Below, in pieces: positions 59,123 to 64,000 of a stretch of DNA of 64,000 nucleotides. Origin of the DNA: Bacillota bacterium (lineage in GTDB: Bacteria; Bacillota; Clostridia; Lachnospirales; Lachnospiraceae). The number at the start of each line of letters is the position of its first letter. Within the stretch, counting starts at the first letter, position 1. A program made the position numbers and the translations under genes. The DNA lies in assembly GCA_023437715.1 (NCBI GenBank), contig JAEZFK010000060.1, positions 1-64,000 on the forward strand, read 5' to 3'. Under the pieces are notes generated by a model. The model was not told the origin of the DNA and searched no databases. It saw nothing but the letters and a program-made list of their open reading frames with translations.

Positions 59123-59500
59123 TCAATATTGTTTGTTTAAGGCGGCCAGTCTCTCAATTCCCTCCTCCGGGGTGCTGACAAAAAATACATCCTTTCCGTG
59201 GTTGCACTCATAGATAAAATCCTTAAGGGCCTTGCTGGTATATCCTGAAAAGTCTCCTGCAATTGCAATTTTCATATCGTAATTCACATACTTTTGAAGA
59301 ATCTCTCCGGCAATACAGGTGCTTAACTGAAAAAATTCTTCGGTTATGGCTTCTTTATTGAGAACCATGCAGGAGCTTCCTGTCTCATATTTCACCGTTG
59401 CCATTAAATCCAGGGCAGAGGGCGTATCCGTAATCAGCGGTTCGCTGCTTTCAACCCAGGCAATGGGGAACCCGTTTTTTGTTACTGTCTTTATATTCAT
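59123..59500 (-). CDS. DUF4180 domain protein
   Basis: A 125-residue protein matching what I recall of DUF4180: LITDTPSALDLMATVKYETGSSCMVLNKEAITEEFFQLSTCIAGEILQKYVNYDMKIAIAGDFSGYTSKALKDFIYE. It has no signal or membrane segment. The function is unknown. It overlaps the upstream HTH-protein gene by 4 bp (ATGA), so the two are translated together and probably act together. Confidence 0.9.
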   Translation of the reverse strand: MNIKTVTKNGFPIAWVESSEPLITDTPSALDLMATVKYETGSSCMVLNKEAITEEFFQLSTCIAGEILQKYVNYDMKIAIAGDFSGYTSKALKDFIYECNHGKDVFFVSTPEEGIERLAALNKQY

Positions 59501-59985
59501 CTTTTCTGTTCTCCTTTTTCCTCCGTGTCACTGAGTATGGAAATGACGCTCAGCATCTCCTCCATAAATCCGATCTTTCCCCACAGAAGTATTTTAAATT
59601 TCTTTTCCTTTTCATTATATTTCATGTTTATGCTTGAGTTCTCCATCATCGGGTCCCTGACATTCATGATTGCAATCAGGGTGTTGGATATGCGCTCATA
59701 CTGTTCTTTACCGACCTGTTCCAGATCCACAACTGTGGAAACACTGACTTTTTTCTTTCCGGCCTTGGGAGGCAGGGCCGGAGCGGAAAAGGCAATGTCC
59801 TCTTCTTCCTTTGCCCCGCCCTCGTCGCTTTTTAGAAATTCATTCAAATCAGCCTCTGATACTCTCCACTGCTTTCCCACCTTTCCAGCCTTAAGCTTTC
59901 CCTGGGAAATGAAATTCCGGATGGTTTTGTGGTGCAGATCCAGGATTTCCGCCACCTGATTAATCGTGTAAAGCTTATCTTCCAT
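59497..59985 (-). CDS. Helix-turn-helix (excisionase/MerR-like) DNA-binding protein
   Basis: A 162-residue regulator. The N-terminal HTH_17 domain (residues 4-52: LYTINQVAEILDLHHKTIRNFISQGKLKAGKVGKQWRVSEADLNEFLKS) is followed by an acidic linker and a C-terminal domain of unknown type. The latter may bind a ligand or the DUF4180 partner. ATG 59985 follows AAAGGGCAG. Three TGCAT half-sites at 60011-60040 upstream could be its operator. Confidence 0.88.
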   Translation of the reverse strand: MEDKLYTINQVAEILDLHHKTIRNFISQGKLKAGKVGKQWRVSEADLNEFLKSDEGGAKEEEDIAFSAPALPPKAGKKKVSVSTVVDLEQVGKEQYERISNTLIAIMNVRDPMMENSSINMKYNEKEKKFKILLWGKIGFMEEMLSVISILSDTEEKGEQKR

Positions 59986-60083
59986 ATCAACTGCCCTTTC
60001 TGCAATCTGGTGCATGGTGCATTTTGTTTATGAGATGCATTTTATTGCTATTCGTTTTCCTTTGTTTCTATTTCTTATACTTA

Positions 60084-60113
60084 ATTATATTTTATTTCTA
60101 ATTGCTTTGTCAA
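60084..60113 (-). promoter_or_regulatory. Promoter of the HTH-DUF4180-aroE unit
   Basis: TTGACA (60108-60113) and TATAAT (60084-60089) on the minus strand with an 18-bp spacer. TGCAT half-sites (60011, 60018, 60036) lie in the leader of about 90 nt. Confidence 0.75.
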
Positions 60114-60150
60114 TATGAAATTCTTCCGGCGCGGTTCATGAACAAAAAAA

Positions 60151-60247
60151 GAAAGCATCGCAAAACGGAAAATTTCGGCAAGATGTGGTCTGCGGCCCTT
60201 TAGCCGGCACCGGTATCTTGTATGAAACGTTCATTTTGCGACGCCCT
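60151..60247. repeat. Dispersed ~98-bp hairpin element, copy 2
   Basis: It aligns over its length with the reverse complement of 36433-36530. The inner 42 bp (60179-60220) pairs CAAGA/TCTTG and CGGC/GCCG around CCTTTA, where copy 1 has TGGC/GCCA. That compensated change supports a folded RNA or a selected hairpin. It lies between the HTH gene start and the DUF554 gene end. Confidence 0.7.
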
Positions 60248-60248
60248 C

Positions 60249-60926
60249 TTATATACGGGATTGAATCAAAAACCATAAAACCGGGATAAACAAGGACGGG
60301 AGCATGTTGAGCGCCTTACAGTCCTTGATTTTTAAAATAGAAAGGCCGGAGCTCAATATCAGAAAGCCTCCCACCAGAGATATTTCCGTCAATAAATTCT
60401 CGGTTAAAAACCCGGAAAGACAGCCGGAAAAGACATAGATGCTCCCCTGCCATAAAAACAGCACTCCGGCGGCAAGGGCAATGCCGATCCCATAGGCGGA
60501 TGCCAGAACCAGGGAGGTGACAAAGTCCAGGGTCGCATTTGTAAACAGGTAAGTATTGTTGCCGTGAAGGGCGCTTTCCATGGGGCCTAAGATTGACAAT
60601 GTCCCGATGCAGAACAACAAAATAGCCGTGGAAAGACCCTGACCTAAATTCCCTTTGGAAAAACGGGCTGCAAGCCTTTCAAACCTTTCGCTTAAATCCA
60701 GGGTGGTGCCAATGAGGCTGCCTGCCGCAAGGCTGATAATAAACAGTACGGGATAAGTGCTCTTGGGCATATTCTGAACCACAGCATTGGTCCCCAGGCC
60801 GCAGGCTGCAAGCCCCATGGCATTATACAGCGCATCCTGGTATTTTTCTCCTATCCCCTTTTTCACGCACGCGCCGATGGCGCTGCCCGTCAGAATTGTG
60901 ACAGTATTTACAATGGTTCCTATCAT
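60249..60926 (-). CDS. DUF554 family membrane protein
   Basis: A 225-residue protein with about seven hydrophobic helices. The start MIGTIVNTVTILTGSAIGACVKKG and DALYNAMGLAACGLG, with a later LGPMESALHGNNTYLFTNATLDFVTSLVLASAYGIGI, are typical of DUF554. It is probably a transporter of unknown substrate. ATG 60926 follows GAGGAGG. It is a lone gene convergent with nothing; it ends 2 bp from a hairpin element. Confidence 0.93.
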   Translation of the reverse strand: MIGTIVNTVTILTGSAIGACVKKGIGEKYQDALYNAMGLAACGLGTNAVVQNMPKSTYPVLFIISLAAGSLIGTTLDLSERFERLAARFSKGNLGQGLSTAILLFCIGTLSILGPMESALHGNNTYLFTNATLDFVTSLVLASAYGIGIALAAGVLFLWQGSIYVFSGCLSGFLTENLLTEISLVGGFLILSSGLSILKIKDCKALNMLPSLFIPVLWFLIQSRI

Positions 60927-61200
60927 ATGTTCCTCCTCATTTCCCTTTTGCTCCAACGCCATGCAGGCCGTGTTTTAATAATAAGATAAAGCGTATTTCT
61001 TGTCAATTCCTGTTTCCTTTCTGTTCCGCTTCATCTTTTAGAAATAAGCAGACAGACACCATGGCACGAATTGCAGGAAAAAGAGGAAAATGGAAAAATA
61101 CCGGGAAATATGATATAATACCTTTCAACGGAATCCTGTAAGGCTTCCGGCAATGCAGCCGGTTCCGTTTAATATCCAGGAATTGATGAGGTAACGGCAT

Positions 61201-61956
61201 ATGAACAATATTTATGACGATGATAATTTTTTTAACCAATATGCCCAGATGACCCGCAGCCGGCAGGGACTGTCCGGCGCCGGGGAATGGCACCAGCTGA
61301 AAGGCCTGTTTCCGGACCTGACCGGCAAGGCAGTGCTGGACTTGGGGTGCGGGTACGGCTGGCATTGCAGGTATGCCGTGGAGTGCGGCGCTGACCGGGT
61401 GCTCGGCATTGATTTAAGTGAAAAAATGATTCTTACAGCAAGGGAAAAGAACGACGATTCCAGGATCACCTATGCTGTCATGGGACTTGATGATTATGAT
61501 TATCCGGCTGATACTTTTGACTGTGTAATTTCCAACCTGGTGCTGCATTACGTGGAAGACCTGGATACAATCTACGGAAAAATATTCCGGACGTTAAAAG
61601 CAGGCGGAAGCTTCCTGCTCAATATAGAGCATCCGGTCTTTACAGCAGGCGTAAATGAGGACTGGATTTACGACGGCGGCGGTAAGCCCCTGTACTGGCC
61701 CGTTGACCGCTATTTTTATCCCGGAGAGCGGACCACCCATTTCCTGGGAGAAAACGTCGTCAAGCAGCATCACACCCTGACCCAGATTCTCATGGGGCTC
61801 ATAAAGGCCGGGTTCCTTCTGGAAGCCGTAGAAGAAGCTGTTCCGGCCGAGGAAATGATGGAGATTCCCGGCATGGCTGACGAGATGCGCCGCCCCATGA
61901 TGCTGATGGTAAAAGCCTTAAAGCCAGGACGGGAACAAGTCATAAACAAGCCATAG
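61201..61956 (+). CDS. Class I SAM-dependent methyltransferase
   Basis: A 251-residue cytosolic enzyme. The SAM site VLDLGCGYGWHCRYAVECGADRVLGIDLSEKM (about residues 45-76) and post-motif DDYDYPADTFDCVISNLVLHYVEDL are clear. The C-terminal part, with IEHPVFTAG, WPVDRYFYPGERTTHFLGENV and HHTLTQILMGLIKAGF, is typical of small Methyltransf_11 proteins. The substrate is unknown. It is a single plus-strand gene. Confidence 0.93.
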   Translation: MNNIYDDDNFFNQYAQMTRSRQGLSGAGEWHQLKGLFPDLTGKAVLDLGCGYGWHCRYAVECGADRVLGIDLSEKMILTAREKNDDSRITYAVMGLDDYDYPADTFDCVISNLVLHYVEDLDTIYGKIFRTLKAGGSFLLNIEHPVFTAGVNEDWIYDGGGKPLYWPVDRYFYPGERTTHFLGENVVKQHHTLTQILMGLIKAGFLLEAVEEAVPAEEMMEIPGMADEMRRPMMLMVKALKPGREQVINKP

Positions 61957-62002
61957 GCTCTGATTGATCCCCGGCGGGGCGGCTGAACAGCCGCTCCCTT
62001 TC

Positions 62003-62797
62003 TTAGGCTTCTGTTGTCTGCCGGCTTAAGGGCGCCAGCTTATTTACAAGGCAGAAGTACTGATAAAATTCCTCGGCTTCCTGCCTGCGATCGGGATCTT
62101 TTATTGCCTGTCTCATATCCCCCAGAATCTTCTGCATGGTTAAGTTGGAGAAATACTTCAGTTCTACATTTCCCCATTTTGAAACGCCGTTTTCATCAGA
62201 AAAATAATCCCAATACATTAAGACTTCCTTATCCGCCAGCTGAATCCGGTATTTTTCATGGCTTGGAATCATGCCGTCCTTGCAGGCAGAGCTTTCAAAA
62301 TTGTCTCTCAGCATGAATGCGCCTATGATTCTCCTCCGTTTTTCCGCAACCCCCTTGGGACATTCCGTAAGCAGGCAGGCGGAATTCAGCTTGAGCCTCA
62401 CCGGCCGTTTGGGATCACCCTTGGAAGCGCCGCTCTGATAGGAGCCTGCATAAACAGACCATGTGGAAAATACCTTTTCCCTGTCATTTTCTATGAGTCC
62501 AAAGACTGCCTGGGAATCAGGACCGACCTTTAAGCTTTGAATCTTTTCCAGCCGCTCCTGCTGGCTGGTCTCCTCCGCTCGTTTGCTTTCCTCCTCCTGA
62601 AGAATATGCTCCAGCATCTGGTTCATTTCCGTCTGGACGGCTTTATCCTTAATCGTCAGAAATTTCACAAAGGAATTGGGATAGAGAAACTTTTTTTCTC
62701 CCTGAGGAAACAATACGGTGATGTACTTTTCCTGCAACTCCTTAACCGTGCCCTCTCCGAATTTCATGTGACTGACTGCTTTTCCTTCTAACCGCAT
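62003..62797 (-). CDS. Protein of unknown function with N-terminal FGxGTV motif
   Basis: A 264-residue soluble protein. The first 50 residues (KAVSHMKFGEGTVKELQEKYITVLFPQGEKKFLYPNSFVKFL) resemble the small beta domain seen in some UvrD-type C-termini. The rest has an internal coiled stretch (QMLEHILQEEESKRAEETSQQERLEKIQ) and a C-terminal domain I do not recognise. ATG 62797 follows AAAGGAG. An intrinsic terminator ends just before that ribosome site, so expression may depend on read-through. Confidence 0.8.
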   Translation of the reverse strand: MRLEGKAVSHMKFGEGTVKELQEKYITVLFPQGEKKFLYPNSFVKFLTIKDKAVQTEMNQMLEHILQEEESKRAEETSQQERLEKIQSLKVGPDSQAVFGLIENDREKVFSTWSVYAGSYQSGASKGDPKRPVRLKLNSACLLTECPKGVAEKRRRIIGAFMLRDNFESSACKDGMIPSHEKYRIQLADKEVLMYWDYFSDENGVSKWGNVELKYFSNLTMQKILGDMRQAIKDPDRRQEAEEFYQYFCLVNKLAPLSRQTTEA

Positions 62798-62810
62798 ATC
62801 TTTTTCTCCT

Positions 62811-62874
62811 TTCAAAAAAAGAAGAGCTTTTCATATCTGCATCTCTGATACAGTACCAAAAGCCCTTCTTAAAA
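62811..62874 (-). terminator. Terminator abutting the ribosome site of the unknown gene
   Basis: On the minus strand AAGAAGGGCTTTT pairs with AAAAGCTCTTCTT, followed by a run of T ending about 3 bases before the AAAGGAG ribosome site. A terminator here would act as an attenuator for the downstream gene. Confidence 0.6.
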
Positions 62875-62981
62875 AGACGGTTCTTTATTCGCTGATTATG
62901 ACTTTTTTTGTAGAATATTAAATTCTGCCCGCAAGAAGTTTATCATTTCTTTTACATGGACCCGATTTAACACTCAATTAT

Positions 62982-63009
62982 ATTATATCACAAAATAAAT
63001 AATAAGCAA
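62982..63009 (-). promoter_or_regulatory. Possible promoter of the unknown gene
   Basis: TTGCTT (63004-63009) and TATAAT (62982-62987) on the minus strand, 16 bp apart, with TG-extended -10. It would give a leader of about 180 nt containing a 16-codon ORF (about 62899-62949) and the terminator at 62811-62874. Confidence 0.5.
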
Positions 63010-63022
63010 GGCCTCAAAATCA

Positions 63023-63565
63023 TTAAGATTTTCGGTCTATGGTCAGGCCTTTTAAAAAATATCTGACATACCTGTCCTGACATTCCTTATAATTGCGCTG
63101 TCCCTCTCTCCGCAGTACCGCACTCAGCTCACCGTTTGAAAGGTTCAGGCCCGCGGCTTTGAAAATAGCCAGCATATCGTCTCCGGTCAGGGACAGGGCG
63201 ATCTTGATCTTCTTTAAGAAAACATTATTCACCCCTTTGTCATTCTTTATCAGATACAAGGGCTTGTCCGGCTCCCCGGGCTTTGACTCCTGCTTACCTC
63301 TTTTAAAAATGATATAACCGTTTAAAAAGGATTCCAGCATGCGATTGTCGCATTTCTTCCGGTTGTCGGCCGCGGTATGCACAGCACCGCCACTGGGCAC
63401 AGTGCCGCCGGAGGCCTCCTCCCGACCGGTCTGGGACTTTATAAGGAGACTTTTCAGCTCTTCCCTCGTTATGGCGACTCCTCCCAGCCGGAAGATCTCC
63501 ACCATATCCTGGTCTTTAATATCCATTGCATATCTCAATCTGATTAATATATCGTTGTTGTCCAT
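63023..63565 (-). CDS. DUF1456 family protein (YehS-like)
   Basis: A 180-residue protein with two copies of the DUF1456 unit, about residues 3-45 (NDILIRLRYAMDIKDQDMVEIFRLGGVAITREELKSLL) and 112-160 (NNVFLKKIKIALSLTGDDMLAIFKAAGLNLSNGELSAVL). The linker is Gly/Ser/Ala-rich. The function of YehS-type proteins is unknown. GAAGGGG precedes the ATG. Confidence 0.92.
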   Translation of the reverse strand: MDNNDILIRLRYAMDIKDQDMVEIFRLGGVAITREELKSLLIKSQTGREEASGGTVPSGGAVHTAADNRKKCDNRMLESFLNGYIIFKRGKQESKPGEPDKPLYLIKNDKGVNNVFLKKIKIALSLTGDDMLAIFKAAGLNLSNGELSAVLRREGQRNYKECQDRYVRYFLKGLTIDRKS

Positions 63566-63668
63566 ATAACCCCTTCCTGGACAGTATCCTTTTGCATAGA
63601 GGCAAATACTGTCTTTCCGGCTTCATTCTATCATATAATCCCAAAATCCGCAAAGATTAATTCCTGTT

Positions 63669-63754
63669 CAGCCATCACATTCCGCCCTATAAAAATATTT
63701 ATGGGATTTGAGCCTGGTGAGCGAGCTCCCCATACTCAAATCTCAAAAATATTT
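63669..63754 (+). repeat. Dispersed modular repeat, third copy
   Basis: It begins CAGCCATCACATTC, then CGCCCTATAAAAATATTT (18 bp identical to the 44-kb copy), GATTTGAG, GTGAGCGAGCTC, CTCAAATC and AAAAATATTT. GATTTGAG pairs with CTCAAATC, forming a hairpin. It lies in the leader region before the exporter gene at 63859. Confidence 0.65.
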
Positions 63755-63858
63755 CTCCATGGATGAATAATAATCGAAAATATGATATACTGATGGCACA
63801 AAATACCTGATAAACCGCCCCGGCCGCGGGGATCTATTCATACAAGAGGTGAAGTATA

Positions 63859-64000
63859 TTGCATAAAGAAAATATAATTAAAAGCATTAAAATTGCCCTT
63901 GCGGCAGTCCTGGCAATCGGGATTGCGGCCCAGCTGGGGCTTAAATACCCTGCCACAGCCGGTATCATTACGGTTTTAAGCATTCAGAATACAAAGAGAG
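63859..64000 (+). CDS. FUSC/aromatic acid exporter family protein, 5' part
   Basis: Only the first 47 codons are inside the window. The start is TTG 63859 with AAGAGGTG upstream. The sequence IKSIKIALAAVLAIGIAAQLGLKYPATAGIITVLSIQNTKRE matches the first membrane helix of aromatic acid exporter (ArAE/DUF939-type) proteins of Firmicutes. The full protein should have about six helices and a cytoplasmic domain. The substrate is unknown. Confidence 0.8.
   Translation, partial: MHKENIIKSIKIALAAVLAIGIAAQLGLKYPATAGIITVLSIQNTKR

Overview
The window looks like a chromosomal segment of a strictly anaerobic Bacillota, class Clostridia, most likely Lachnospiraceae (a Lacrimispora/Enterocloster-like organism). 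The grounds are strong AGGAGG ribosome sites, medium GC content, consensus sigma-A promoters, superoxide reductase in place of dismutase, two hybrid cluster proteins, four hemerythrin-type proteins and an assimilatory AprAB/CysND sulfate route. The genus is inference; no rRNA or tRNA gene is present. Most genes lie on the minus strand.

Layout. 1-5.2 kb: desulfoferrodoxin, then a TetR regulator with a clear palindromic operator and two ABC exporter halves. 5.2-8.6 kb: an amino-acid ABC importer whose binding protein resembles cysteine-binding CjaA, preceded by a previously unlisted 36-codon ORF rich in Cys codons and an intrinsic terminator (candidate cysteine attenuator). 8.6-16.2 kb: three methyl-accepting chemotaxis receptors. 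Upstream of the third, a short tyrosine recombinase gene sits between two 32-bp inverted repeats (31/32 identical) together with an outward-facing sigma-A promoter. This looks like a self-encoded invertible promoter switch for the chemoreceptor, now in the OFF orientation. 16.3-17.9 kb: pirin and an FMN reductase.

18.1-35.7 kb is a sulfur island. It holds sulfate uptake (Sbp-CysT-CysW-CysA), activation (CysDN), APS reduction (AprAB-like) and a LysR regulator. It continues with a MetY / sulfite reductase / TusA / thioredoxin / sulfur-carrier / E1-like / JAMM operon matching protein-thiocarboxylate homocysteine synthesis, then an Rrf2 regulator, a rhodanese-TtcA fusion and TcdA. A 16-bp operator-like motif is shared by the cysteine-transporter promoter, the metY promoter and the lysR leader.

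35.9-41.2 kb: a nitrosative/oxygen-stress operon (cupin, Hcp, DUF1858, an unknown protein, two hemerythrins) diverging from a Crp/Fnr (HcpR-like) regulator. A second hcp at 55-57 kb has the same palindrome at exactly the same distance from its -10. 41.3-50.5 kb: a two-component system, then copper handling (CopZ, an exported protein, CopA, an HxlR regulator, a DUF2318 lipoprotein, a small membrane protein and an HMA-SafE-cupredoxin fusion). 50.7-64 kb: CheX/bacteriohemerythrin, a chorismate mutase-shikimate kinase fusion, AroE, small flavoproteins, a DNA glycosylase, DUF proteins, a methyltransferase and the start of a FUSC-type exporter at the right edge.

Two dispersed intergenic repeat families occur: a ~98-bp hairpin with structure-preserving substitutions (36.4 and 60.2 kb), and a modular element starting CAGCCAT (26.8, 44.5 and 63.7 kb).
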